The notes beneath the pieces are model-generated. The model was not told the DNA's origin and ran no database searches. It saw only the letters and a list, made by a program, of their open reading frames with translations. Below, in pieces: positions 1-11,700 of a stretch of 64,000 nt of DNA. This DNA comes from Heterohyrax brucei (Eukaryota; Chordata; Mammalia; Hyracoidea; Procaviidae). Location of the stretch: the NCBI GenBank assembly GCA_028571685.1, contig CM053143.1, forward strand, positions 158,714,329 through 158,778,328, given 5' to 3'. How positions within the stretch are numbered: the stretch's first letter is position 1; each line of letters opens with the position of its first letter. The translations under genes and the position numbers were made by a program.

Positions 1-230
1 TTGGCCTGTAGCTGCAGCATAATGCCATTGTCACATGGCAGTCTACCCTCTGTGTGTCTCTTTCCTCATATTGGATTAGGATGTACTGTACTCCAGAATG
101 AACTCATATTCCATCAAGGTTTTCCAAGACCCTGTTTTCAAACATGATTATCTGTATAGATGCTTGTAGCCACAATTTCAACATGTCTTGTTTGGGAACA
201 CAGTTGAAGCCACGGGCACTGGTGGTTGAA
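1..230 (-). mobile_element. MLT1-type (ERVL-MaLR) LTR fragment
   Basis: The text resembles the reverse complement of mammalian MLT1 LTRs. It has the 'cacatggc..tctgtgtgtctct' block, then 'ttggattagg', then a degraded 'tttcaacatgtctt..gggaacaca' block near 170-210. It is an ancient, broken solo-LTR fragment running off the left edge. The family call is from memory of the consensus and the divergence is high, so the subfamily is unknown. Confidence 0.5.
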
Positions 231-234
231 CTGA

Positions 235-335
235 TTGTCTTTCACGTAGACAAGTGCAGCTCCTACAGGTTTCACCTCATTGTGTATGGGATCCTCAAGA
301 ATTAGGGTTTGATCTGACGGCAGCTAACAAAAACA
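235..335 (+). repeat. Possible degraded SINE 3' tail
   Basis: This short stretch ends with 'gacggcagctaacaaaaac', which resembles the end shared by the SINE and RTE elements elsewhere in the window. The rest does not align convincingly. From 335 to 531 I see only unique sequence. Confidence 0.25.
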
Positions 336-531
336 GTTCACCCTGTAACACCATTTCATTCATGTTGTTGACAAAATTTATTTCTTTTTGACTAGGGACT
401 GAGAATTTTCACTTTCTGTTGCTCAGTGTCACTTTCAAGTTCTAGAAATTGCTCACAATTCATAAAGACTGCCTGTAGTTCTTTGTCATGCGAATTTCTC
501 CATCATGGCTTTTTCCTTGAATGCAGTATTA

Positions 532-1048
532 CATGAAGTGCCACAATTAAGCCAGCAAACCTAACTGTTCTACGTGCTACATAACACATTGCTGAACATC
601 AGTGCGGTCACCTTCAAAGTACTCCCCTTTGGAAGCTATGCACTGATGCCAGCACCTAGTCAACCCTTCAAATGAATTTTGGAACTCTGTCTGGAATGGC
701 CACTGTACACTGTGGAAAGGCAGCAAATTCACAGACTTCATTGTATAATTTCTGTGAGGGAGTTTTTAGCCAGTACACAAATAACTGTATTGGAACACCC
801 TCCCTACTCACCTGATCTGCTCGCCAGTGACTTTTTTCTTTACACAAAGATAAAAGAAATATTGAAAGGGAGACGTTTGGATGACATCAAGGACGTCAAA
901 GGTAATAGGACAGCTCTGATGGCTATTCTAGAAAGAGTCCCAAAATCTTCTGAGGGAAGTACTTCAAAGGTAACTGTAGTGATATTCAGCAATGGAGTAC
1001 GTTGCGCTTTTTCTAGAATGTGTTTGGAGGTTAATTGTCAGTACTCTG
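532..1048 (+). mobile_element. Mariner-derived foldback element, copy 1
   Basis: A 517-bp non-autonomous element flanked by TA at 530-531 and 1049-1050. Its ends are imperfect inverted repeats: left 'cacaattaagccagcaaac', right, reverse-complemented, 'gacaattaacctccaaac'. From about 775 it encodes the C-terminal third of a mariner transposase, including a YSPDL..SDFF motif like that around the third catalytic Asp of D,D34D enzymes, then KEILKGRRLDDI. The left arm (532 to about 710) is an inverted version of the right end (about 870-1048), so the element would fold back. The N-terminal transposase and the first two catalytic residues are absent. The small open frame is a relic, not a gene. The same structure recurs at 55452-56021. 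Confidence 0.75.
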
Positions 1049-1277
1049 TAAGACGGGACAGAGGAGTCAGCTGAGCTACTCCCGGACCTCTAACCCCTGG
1101 AAGCTGTAAGGTAATAAATGTGTGTTGATTGAAGTTGAGCATTTACGGTAATTTGTTGCCAACAACACAAAATAAATGCAACCTTCTAACCTAACAATGT
1201 AAGACATAAAACAAAATAAAAATAGCATTGCTATAAATAATTCATTTGAGTCTTTTACTCTGTCATATTTTTGCCAC

Positions 1278-1424
1278 ATTAAAAAAAAAACAACAATTCT
1301 TATAAACCCATTGTCACTGAGTTAATTCTATAAGACAGGGAAGAACTGCCTCATAGAACTTCCAAGCAGCAGCTGGTTGGGTCCAAATGACAACTTCTTA
1401 GCAAACGAACACTTGACCACTAAT
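1278..1424 (-). repeat. tRNA-related SINE
   Basis: Reverse-strand copy. It begins with the A-rich side and 'aacccattgtc', then 'gaagaactgcctcatagaacttccaagcagcagctgg', then the degenerate tRNA-like box 'aacacttgaccac'. It lacks the stretch normally reading 'gactcatagcgaccc'. An old copy. Confidence 0.65.
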
Positions 1425-1487
1425 TTTCATGTTTACCTATAACTTCTGTGTTTACTTACAAATAACATTGTTAGAGACTACGAGGTA

Positions 1488-1556
1488 TTTGGAAACCCTA
1501 GTGGTATAGTAGAACTGACACCCTAGAGCATGAGTCGGACCCAACTCAAGGGCACT
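1488..1556 (+). repeat. SINE fragment with '...cacttggcttggc' tail
   Basis: A head fragment 'aaccctagtggtatagt' is joined directly to the tail 'gagtcggacccaactc..gcacttggcttggc', so most of the body is missing. The same tail occurs at 61781-61816 and, reversed, at 45421-45458, which indicates a distinct SINE subfamily. It abuts the next SINE in the same orientation. Confidence 0.6.
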
Positions 1557-1562
1557 TGGCTT

Positions 1563-1715
1563 GGCAGTGGCACAGTGGTTAAGTGCTCTGGCTGCTAACC
1601 AAAAGGCTGACAGTTCAAATCCATGAGGTGCTCCTTGGAAACTCTATAGGGCAATTCTACTCTGTCCTATAGGGTCACTAAGAGTCAGAATCCACTCGAT
1701 GGTATTCAGTTTGTT
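1563..1715 (+). repeat. tRNA-related SINE, nearly full length
   Basis: It has the tRNA-like head 'gtggcacagtggttaagtgct', box B-like 'gttcaaatccatgagg', the body 'gctccttggaaactctatagggca', and the tail 'agggtcactaagagtcagaatccactcgatgg'. This order is typical of the abundant elephant-type SINE. It is an RNA polymerase III-type retroposon, not a tRNA gene. Confidence 0.85.
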
Positions 1716-2443
1716 TTTGGTTATGAGTTATTTACTATTTTATATTCAACTTATTATTTTAGTTTATACTTTATCATTTACATGATCTCATTTATAATTA
1801 GGCTAAGGTTTTCCTATTTTATTCTTGTAAGAGTTAGTGTACTTTATCTACTTTTAGAAAATCTGTATTTCGGTTAGGCAAAACATAAAATTTAATTATA
1901 ACAGGAAACTATAGTAAGAATTTAGAGCATATCTGGCCAGGCAGTGAATCCACTGTATATACTATGTTGATAAAACAGAAATAGAAAAGTCTTTTTATGA
2001 TGAGAAAAGTAAAGGAAAAATCCATAATAGGAAATTGCTTAAATTTAAATAAATTACTTATGAAAAAATAAAAAAAGAAGAATTTCTTATTAGAAACTGT
2101 TGGAAATTATATAGAAATAGCACTCACTTATGTTAATAAAAGTACCTACTATCTCCGAAGTCGTGACATAATGATAACCAGTTTGGACAGGAAAAGACAA
2201 AGGTGTTCCTGCCTCAAATCAGGCTAGTACAACAAGTACAGATGGAATCAAAGTTAGCAAGAAACACTATTTCTCTCAAGAGCCCAAGGGCATTCCTATA
2301 AAAATGTATTCCCATCCAGTGTACTCATGGCTACCATATACAGTCATTGAAAACGCCACATGAAAGTTCTCTTCGAGTTATTCCTTCTTCCTGTGACCAA
2401 CAATGCCCCATGACGGCTTTGATATTTCCATTCGTTCCTGTCT
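1716..2443. other. Unique AT-rich DNA
   Basis: No gene, RNA or recognised repeat seen. Confidence 0.5.
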
Positions 2444-2800
2444 CAGTCATCTGGTATTACTCTAACAGAAATACCCTCGGAGGATGGTTGTAACGAAGAG
2501 GAATTTATTTCCTCACAGTAGAGTACTCTAAGAGTTCAAATTCAAGGTGTCAGCTCTATGGGAAGCCTCTCTCGGTGGCACTAGAGGAAGGTCCTTGTCA
2601 TCAATCTTCCCCTTAACTGAGAGTTTCTGAGACACAGGGACCCAGGATCCAAAGGAAGAACTTGGGTCCCAGCACTGCTTCTTTCCTAATAGTATGAGAG
2701 TCTTAAAAAAGACACTTCCCTACTTTTCAAAGAAGCATCCCATGGCTCATTTGGAGGGCCACTGTTTTCTGCATTAAGTCCATAAAATGAGATTGTTGGA
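2444..2800 (-). mobile_element. MaLR-like solo LTR, partial
   Basis: Reverse-strand copy of the LTR family seen better preserved at 6228-6725 and 37671-38125. Shared blocks are 'ggtattactctaacagaaatacc', 'tatttcctcacag', 'gaggaaggtccttgtcatcaatcttcccctt' and 'cagggaccc..ggatccaaagga'. An old, broken LTR fragment assigned to ERVL-MaLR by resemblance. Confidence 0.6.
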
Positions 2801-4037
2801 TTGGAATCTGTTCCTGATATTTTTTGGTTGACTACCTTACAATGCAAATATGTCACTTAATGATTACAATGAAAAAACTGTCTGTTATGAAACTTAAAAC
2901 CAAATATGAGAGAAAAAACTCAAAATGAAAAGAGACATGTGTGTACAGAATCAGTGAAGCTGGCTACTTACAACAGGAAAAGAAATTTTAAAATTATAGT
3001 AAATAATAAAAATAACGTATAACACTTGTTAATAAAATTATGTTTACATTTATTTCTTTATTTGGTTGAGATTAAATGACTATTCAAGTGCCAGGTGATT
3101 GTAAAGTAACATGGTTTGTTTGCTTTGTGTGTTACAAATGTATTCCAAACACAGGCTAAATATGAGTATTTCTTTACGTATGTTCTGAATAATAATGTGC
3201 ATTCATTAATAATCATTTTCAGATTATGTAGTTTTCCTTACATGGCTTAAAATGATACAATGATGAAATCTAATATAATTTCATGCTTTTAGATTAAAAT
3301 ACTTATTCAGCTCTTAAACTTTATAATTATCAAATCTCTAATTTACGTACTTTCTTCATTTTTACTTCTTAACATTAGTGTCTGTAGTACAATAATAGAG
3401 ACCAATTTATCCAAATTTTCTATATTTTTCTAACATTTAAAAATAAATCAGAGTAGAGACACATTCTGATACTTTTTTTTGTATTTACAAAAGTGAATAC
3501 AAATTCTTTATTAAATTCACAAATGAAAAAATATATAACTGGGTTTTAAAAGTGGAAATGTGCAAGAGTTTATGCCTTCTTTATTAGCATCTTACCTCTT
3601 GCTCTTCTTCCTTGCTTTCTATGCCCCAAATACCAAGCACTTATTTGGTAATTAGCACTTTTGCAAGAAAATTGCTTCTTTGCTTCAGGTCAGTGATCAA
3701 CAATAATTAAAGTAGTTAAAGTACTAGGAAAATAGGCTAGAAGATAGAAGGACAAGGTAATTCAATCCAATTTTTAAGTTGTTAATTAAAACAGACAAAC
3801 ACTTATGAAAAAGCAAATATATCCAGTCATTCAATATGCGTGATTGTAATTTGTTCCATTAAAAACCTTTGCTTTATTTAGTCTTTGTTTATTATTCTTC
3901 CCCCACCCCATGCCCCGCAAGAAGATGTAACTAAACAAATAGAAGGACAAGTTTTGTTTTGGCTTGCTTCATTAAGAAAGATCTGAAAGGGTAAGTATCA
4001 TTAGAACTAAAGCAAATGAATGGCCTTTACTGAGTAA
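2801..4037. other. Unique AT-rich DNA
   Basis: About 1.2 kb of AT-rich sequence with short A/T runs. No coding frame of substance and no recognised repeat. Confidence 0.5.
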
Positions 4038-4092
4038 TTGAAACCAAAAACCAAAACCAGTGTCATCGAGTCAAATCTGACTCATAACAAAT
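4038..4092 (-). repeat. SINE 3' tail fragment
   Basis: The reversed tail reads 'gaaaccaaaaaccaaaacc' then 'agtgtcatcgagtcaaatctgactcat'. Only the last ~50 bp of the element is present. Confidence 0.6.
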
Positions 4093-4859
4093 AATCTAGG
4101 CAGGGAGGAAACATTCCAATTAAAGAGGAAAATTGTAAGTTTGCACACAGTAAGCTAGAAGTCAAGCTTTGGAATCATCAACTTGTTCTCTTTAGGGAAA
4201 ATTACCCAAAGAAAGGATTATTAGAAAATAATATTTAAATTTAGTCTTTATACATTTTTTTACTTGTTTCGTTTAGAATTTCTATCACCACATATTTATG
4301 GAATGTTTGTTGGAAACTGCTAGAACTTGAGATACAGTGATTAGAAAAAGAGTTGGAACTTTCCCTGTAAGAGTAGTATGTTAACTAACTACCCAAATAC
4401 ATAATTACAAGCTCTTATGCATGCCAAAGAGAGAATATTGAACCATTATTCTTCATAACAGGGTTTTGATGTTGACTTTTATGTTAATAAATTTAAGTGA
4501 TACTTGAAAAATTTGTTATTAAATGTTTCTTACATGCATAATTTGCAATATTCTGTTATAAACAACTAGTTTTCTGCTTGATTAAAAATACTGTGATAAA
4601 TAATTACTGAAAAATAATCTTAGTTTTCAAATCAAGATATCATACAAGAATACAGTTAGGAAAAAAAGAGATTTTCAATCCTGTTTTCATTAGATTTCTA
4701 ATTTAAGTAGGGAACAGAATTTCTACAAAGAACTATATTTAACCTTAGTATTTACCATGTTATATTTATTTATTTCACTTGGCAACAACCTGATCAGGGA
4801 TTACGAGAATAAAAGGTAGTACTTGTGTTAAGAAGAAACTGGTAACTATATTGAGCTCA
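4093..4859. other. Unique AT-rich DNA
   Basis: No gene or recognised repeat seen. Confidence 0.5.
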
Positions 4860-5515
4860 CATGTGTTACTTCCGTGTAACCCTCCTTAAGCTTGTATAAA
4901 AAGGTATTTTTGAACCAACTGTTTAACACAGAGGGTTTAATCACAGCCTATGATTGTCTTTTTATGCATTTAGGTATAAACAGCTGTGTTACTGAAAGCC
5001 CTAATCAACATCCCTTCCCCTCCTTTGTTTGCCTTGCTAACCACAACCATGTTCCGAGCTATCATTTTCAGGAAATCACAATGGGTAGTTTCTCTGTCTA
5101 CTCAAGCAGCCCAACCTAGACCTTAGAGCATGTGTAGTTTGAGGAGATCATGCTCTGGACTCAACACCAGAACTAGTTATCACCAGAAGGGAAGATACAT
5201 CTAGCCTATGGCTCCCTCTGAGTCCACCAAAGAAGTGAGGAGTCCCACCACACTGACATCTGATGGAAGATGATACAACATATGGACCCCAAAATGTGGG
5301 CATGGGAGGACTAAAGGTGGGCTGTTCTGGTAGAAGCCAACCCCAGGATGCCATTGGATACAAAAAGCTCACCCTTCTCTTGGGACAATGAGCACATGAC
5401 TAGTCTTTAGAGCAGGCAATAAACTTAACCCTTTCTGTTCCCTTTGCAGTTGGTGTTCCCCTTATTTCTGTGGGTTAATTACACTGGATGAGAACCCAAA
5501 CAGTGTTCAGTTACA
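4860..5515 (+). mobile_element. Putative LTR of unassigned family
   Basis: A TATA-like 'tataaaaagg' occurs at about 4897 and an AATAAA signal at about 5419, followed by a T/C-rich stretch and 'tggtgttccccttatttctgtgggttaa', an arrangement resembling a retroviral LTR 3' end. The 5' boundary is not defined and the TATA-like motif may be coincidental. It would be a broken, old solo LTR. Confidence 0.3.
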
Positions 5516-6227
5516 TTACAGCAACCTAGTTCTCTGGAAAAATAAATAGATAGTTCTAATGTAACATTTGCCAATTCCCACAGAGTAAATACTTCCACCA
5601 TGGACAATTCCAAGTTGACCAACATGTCACTTAATATGAGTAAGAAGAAGTATAAACAATTGTCTCTTGAAAGGCAATACGAGGTGTGAGGACAATACAG
5701 TGTGGAAGGAGTGTTTCTCAGGTCTTATAACTGCAGACTGGGAGCAGGCCTTGTGGCTGGCTGACTCAGCTGATTCAGCAGTAGTTACATAACTTGTTTA
5801 TAACCTTAAAGTTTCTGTAATTGGCAGCCAGCCACCTTTGTGTAGGACAGTATACAAGATCACTATACCATGAGGTGCAATCTCTCGCCTGCTGCCTTCA
5901 GCCATTTGCTGGTGCCTGAGATGCTATGCTCTGCTCTAAGAAACCTGCTGTGAGCACTGCCTCAGAGCCTCTGTTCTTACTGAGTCTGCCCATATCTCAA
6001 ATCTGCATCCCTGGTCTAGAGGACCTGTGTTTTGACATGAGGCAAGAACAGAGCAACACTGATTTCACTTTTTATAATACAGCTCAGTCTAGTAGATTTA
6101 TGTATGCAGCTATACTATTTCCTGACCTACATCATTTGGAATCAACTTGACAGCATGAGCTTTTAGTTTTTGGTATTCCAGAAGTAAATATTAAAAAAAT
6201 AAATAAAAGACTGTTTTTAACTAATGC
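5516..6227. other. Unassigned sequence
   Basis: Less AT-rich than its neighbours. The stretch 5690-6060 has composition reminiscent of an LTR, but I cannot assign it. A 74-codon open frame at 5926-6150 shows no recognisable domain. Confidence 0.4.
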
Positions 6228-6728
6228 GTATCCAAGCCATCTAGTGCTGCTTTAACACAATCACCACAGTGGATGGCTTTAAAAAAATAAATTTTCTTCT
6301 GTCACAGTCCAGTAAACTACAGGTTCAAATTCATGGCATTAGCTCTAGGAGAAGACTTTTTGTATTGGCTCTGGAGGAAGATCTGTGTCGTCAAACTTCC
6401 CCTGGACTGAGTGCTTCTGAGCCACAGGGACCCCGCATCCAAAGGAAGCACACTGCTCCCAGCACTGCTCTTTCCTAATGGTGTGAGGTCCTCAACTCTC
6501 TACTTGCTTCTCTTTCCTTTATAGCCCAAAAGATTGCCTGAAGGTACAACACTATCTCACACATTGAGACATGCCCCACCAACACAACTGCTGCCCATCT
6601 TCTCTCTTAATACCACAGAGGCAGGATTTATAGCATATAGAAGCATCACATGATGCCAGGAATTATGGCCTAGCCAAATTTCTACACACATAGTTTGGAG
6701 GGAATGATTCAATCCACGACAACGTGGA
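6228..6728 (-). mobile_element. MaLR-like solo LTR, near full length
   Basis: A ~500-bp reverse-strand LTR running from 'catctagtgctgctttaacac' to 'ttggagggaatgattcaatcc'. It contains the family blocks 'ggatggcttt', 'gtcacagtccagta', 'cagggaccc.gcatccaaagga' and 'aataccacagaggcaggattta'. It matches the plus-strand copies at 37671 and 40018. Old and broken. Confidence 0.7.
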
Positions 6729-8695
6729 AGATAATGTTAAGTATAAGACTCCAAACTAGGCTCTTTTGTGTTTTTAACACTCCATCTTATTTATAATAGA
6801 CCATCTATTTTTATAAAAATGTAGCTTTTCATTATTTTTTTCTGAAAATACTAACAACACCAAGAGACGATGCTCACACTAAAAGGTTATGGAATTTTGG
6901 CAAGCTGTGCAACTCTTTTGGCTTTTTTCCCATGAATAAGAATATTGAGCTACTTGTTAATTCTTAGCATCAACTCTGTAGATGTCAACTTTAGAAAGTT
7001 AAATTTGGTCTGATTATATAAAGCTAGAATGTCACCATTGCATTTGATTCCTTCTTGGACAGATTTTTTTTTTTCTAGTGATAATAATAATCAAAAGGAT
7101 AAAATTAAATAAAGAGAAACATGACCAATATCATAACATAGTTTTCAGTTAACATCATAACTAAGGGGGTGAAACAAAAGCAAAATAGTTTCAGAAGTGA
7201 AACAACAGGAAAATAGCCTACTGAAGGCAACATGGCAGCATCATCATTCAACAAAGTATGCTGGGACAGGTTCAAAGAAATTAGGCATCATAGTCACTAT
7301 CCCTCTGAGGCTAGTGACAAATCAAAGAGAGAAAAACCTGAATTTCAAAGTCCTAAACCCAAGGGAAGTATTTATTGACCAGAATCTACATGCAAATGAA
7401 GAAAACACGCACACATATATGAAGTGAAAGTACTACTTTGAAAGATGAAAAAAATGAGCCATAAATGATACTTAATTCATTCAGTCGAGCAAGATAGAAA
7501 TTTTTTCTAACTGATAATACCTTGTTTGCTCACGGGTTGAAGAGGGCAGGACATCATCAGGGTGTGGAGGCAGTTGGGGGACAGTTTCTCAGTGGTTGCA
7601 AAACAAGAGCATGGAGTATATAAAAATCTATATAAAAGTAAAGTTGCAAGGTGGGCAATTATCTTGCAGACAGTAGTTTGGCCTTTGTTCTCCCCTGGTT
7701 CTTTTGGGCTGTATCAACACTTGAGACTAACAAACGAAGGTTGACTGAGCTAATACGGAGCAGCTGGGGACCTGATGTTGTTTCAGCCTAAGATGCAATG
7801 TAATAGATCACGTGATGAGTTTGATAAGATAGCATCTCCTTTTGAGTCATGGAAGCTTTTGCGATGATCTGTCTCAGACTTCACCCTATGTGTCTCTTCA
7901 TTTGTATCATTTTTGGTTGTAATAATTTGGAGCCATAAGTCTCTTGTACTCTCTTTGAACTTTATGAGTCTTTATCAGAAATTAACAAAGTTACAGAGGC
8001 ATTAAGAGCTAATAGGGGCTGGTGTCTACCAGTTTAGCTTTCTGAAAGAAGGTTTTCTTCCAGTGAGTATGCTCTGACCTAGCTCTGGGTGGCTAGGACT
8101 GAAAAACAGCATCCACCTAACTTGTGAGCCAGTTCTGAGAAAGGGAGTATCACATGAATAATTGGTGATTATGATCCAGAAATGGGATAGTCAGGATTTT
8201 TTTTGAATTTGGAGGATTGCATTCATGCTGATCCTTACAATTAGTGGTGAAATGGGATTTTTCCACTGTGTCCTGGATTAGTCTGAGAGTAAACATATGG
8301 TTTTATAGGCTGATAAACTTTAAATCAGGTGGCAGTGAGAAATTCCAGCAACAACCTTGTCGTGAAACCTAGATATTCTCTCCCTTGCTGGGTATCTTCC
8401 TGACACTGATGCTGTGCTTATCTCTGAATCATTGACTCTGTCTTTGATTTGGGTCCTGAATCTTATAACCTGTCTTTCTAATTCACTTTACAAATCTTCA
8501 TCTATTTTGTGTTTTTCTTTTTCCTCTGCTTCTGTCTAAACACAAAATCTCTGTTCTTGAAATTTGTGTATCCTTAATTTCTAACTGTCCATCAATTTGG
8601 CATTCAGATATGTGACTTAAAATTGCTTTTTGTTTATGGTTCAGCAGAAAAGAAACAAAGCTCCCCCCCTGAGAGCAATTATACCTGGTTAGAAT
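6729..8695. other. Unassigned DNA
   Basis: About 2 kb without a recognised gene. Parts of 7540-8690 have an older-repeat look, but I could not name a family. Several open frames below 85 codons show no recognised domain. Confidence 0.4.
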
Positions 8696-8705
8696 AAAAA
8701 AGAGA

Positions 8706-11700
8706 TGGGGGGTGGAGTCAAGATGACAGAATAAACACACATCTCCCTAAATCCCTCTGGAAACCAAGACCTGAACTGATAATTAACTGGAGCCTTCTAG
8801 GCACCTAGTGAGCCCTAGGATATGGCATGTGGCTGTTAATTTAGACTTCATACCACTGAACAGAATACCTCCTTTCTTTCACTGACCCTACTCTTGGCAT
8901 GTGCTGGCTTGCACAAACTGAAGGTAACTCACAATTTTAACTTTTTTTCCTGTATCTTAGCCAGTAGGCAGAGCTGAAATTGACTAGCCACTAATCTCAG
9001 GCACACTGCTGGTAGGATCAGCAGACAAAATTGCCATACTTTGAGAGCCTGATTTTGGACTCTGTGCATCTCAGCACCTTGGCCTCTCTTTCCACCTCTA
9101 CCACAGAGTAGTCTATATGGACACAGGAGGTGAGCTTGTGTAGGACACCACCTTGTTCCATTGGAAGGTGGAGACACAATATGGAGGCTCCAGCTGGACC
9201 TAGTTCCTAGGCCTGCACAGAGGAGAGTGCTTTTCTGTCAGAAAAGCAGTATTTCACACAGTGTCACCTACAGATGAGGCCCAACAACAGAGGCTGGGAA
9301 AGACCCAACAAAGAAGAACTACAGATCGATATCACTCATGGATCCAGATGCAAAACTCTTTCACAAAATTCTTGCCAATAGAATACAACAACATATCCAA
9401 AAAATAATCCATCATAACCAAGTGGGATTCATACCAGGGATGCAAGGCTGGCTCAACATCAGAAAAACAATTAACGTGATCAACCACATAAATACCACAA
9501 AAGACAAGAATCACCTGATTTGTCTGTTGATGAAGGAAAGGCATTTGATAAAGTCCAACACCCATTCACGCTAAAAACTCTCAGCAAAATAGGAATAGAA
9601 GGCAAATTCATCAAAGCAATAAGGGCCACTTACACAAAGCCAACTGCCTACATCATCCTGAATGGAGAGAGACTGAAACAATTTTCCTCGAGAACAGGAA
9701 CTAGACAAGGATGCCCATTTTCACCTCTCCTGTTCAACATTGTACTAGAAATTCTAGCCAGATTAATTAGATAAGACAAAGAAATAAAGGGTATTTGCAT
9801 TGGCTAGCCAAAATCTCCCTATTTGCAGATGATATGATTGTATACACAGAGAATCCTAAGGAATCCATAATGAAACTACTCAAACTGATAGAAGAGTTCA
9901 GCAAAGTCTCAGGATACAAGGTAAACAGAAGTAAATCAGTAGGATTCCATTATACCAACAACGAAATTGTTAATGAAGAAATCGCCAAATCAATACCATT
10001 CACTATAGCCACTAAGAAGATAAAGTACCTAGGAATAAATCTAACTAGAGAAATAACAGATCTTTACAAAGGTAACTACAAGATTTTACTACAAGAAACT
10101 AAGAGAGACTTAGATAAATGGAGAAATCTACCCTGCTCATGATAGGAAGACTTAACACTGTAAAAATGGCTATTTTGCCCCAAGCAATCCACTTACATAA
10201 TGCAATCCCACTACAAGTTCCAGTGAAATTTTTTTTAATGAGATGGAGAAACACATTACCAACTTTGTTTGGAAAGGGAAGAAGCCCTGGATAAGTAAAG
10301 CATTGCTAAAGAAGAAGAACACACTGCGAGGCCTCTCTACTACCTGACTTTAGAACCCATTACACTGCCACCATAGTCAAAACAGCCGATACTTATACGA
10401 AAAGAGACAGATAGGTCAATGGAACAGAATTCAGACCCCAGACATGATACCATCTTCCTATGAACAGCTAATATTCGACAAAGGCCCTAGGACATTAAAC
10501 TGGAGTAAAAACAATCTCTTCAACAAATGGTGCTGTTAAAATTGGTTATTCATCTGCAATAAATTGAAACAAGACTCACATCTCACTCCTTACACAAAAA
10601 ACAACTCAAACTGGATGCCAGCTGGATAAAAGACCTAAATACCAAATCTAAATTGGCAAAGCTCATCCAAGAAAATGTAGGAACAACAATGGAAGTTTTA
10701 ATACACAACACAGACAGAATTCAAAGTCTGTCAAACAAACCACAAGCAACAGAAGAGAAAATAGATAAGTTGGAACTATTAAGAATCAAGCACTTTTGCT
10801 TATACAAAGACTTTATTAATACAAATAAAAGGCCACCTACTGAATATGAAAAAATATTCAGCAACTACGTGAGACCAATGCCTGATCTCCATAATCTATA
10901 AGGTGCTACAAAATATCAATAAGAAAAACATAAATCATCTAATTAAGCAATGGGAAAGGAGATAGACAGACCCTTCTCCAAAGAGGAGATCCAAGCAGCC
11001 AAAAACCATATGGACATGCTCACAGTCATTAGCTATTAAAGAAATTCATATCAAAATGACAATCAGATAACACCTCACCCCATCAAGGTTGATCATGACG
11101 ATAAAATGCGGAATAACAAATGCTGGAGAGGCCGTGGAGAAATTGGAACTCTCCTGCACTGTTGGTGGAATTGCAAAATGGTGCAACCTCTTTGGAAAGC
11201 AATCTGGTGCTTCCTTAAAAAGTTGGATATAGATACACCATTTCACACAGTTATTCCACTGCTCAGAATATATCCTACGGAATCAAGGCCATTCACACCA
11301 ACTGATGCATGCACACAATGTTTATTGCAACACAGTCCACAACAGCAAAAAGATGAAATCAACCCAGATGCCCAACAACATAGGAATGAATTGGTAAACT
11401 GTGGTATATATATTCAGTGAAACACTATTCAAGGATAAAGAACAAATTAGATTCTAGGAAACATCTCATAACCTGATTTCAACTGGACAACATTATTTTG
11501 AGTGAAGGTAGTCAGCAACAAAAGGAAAAATATTGTATGAGACCCCTACAATAAACTTAAAAGCAGAATTAGGCATAGAAGAAAAAACTCTTTGACAGCT
11601 GCAAGGGTGGAGAGAGAGGGAGGGCAAGGAGGTAGGTTTTAGATAGTTGATAGAAATTTGTTTGGTTGAAATCTGTGACAGCACACATTAGCAAGAAGAT

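Noticed and set aside
679-1074. 131-codon frame as a transposase gene
   Set aside because: It is only the C-terminal third of a mariner transposase inside a rearranged short element. The N-terminal domains and two catalytic residues are absent.
1563-1715. Possible tRNA gene from box A/box B-like sequence
   Set aside because: No cloverleaf. The tRNA-like head belongs to a SINE with a body and tail repeated many times in the window.
6125-6165. Possible SINE tail ('ggaatcaacttgacagcatgagc')
   Set aside because: Too short and without body or head sequence to separate it from chance.
9280-9295. Splice junction as the origin of the internal deletion in the plus-strand L1
   Set aside because: Related 5' UTR copies show no GT donor at the equivalent point, so splicing is kept only as an open alternative.
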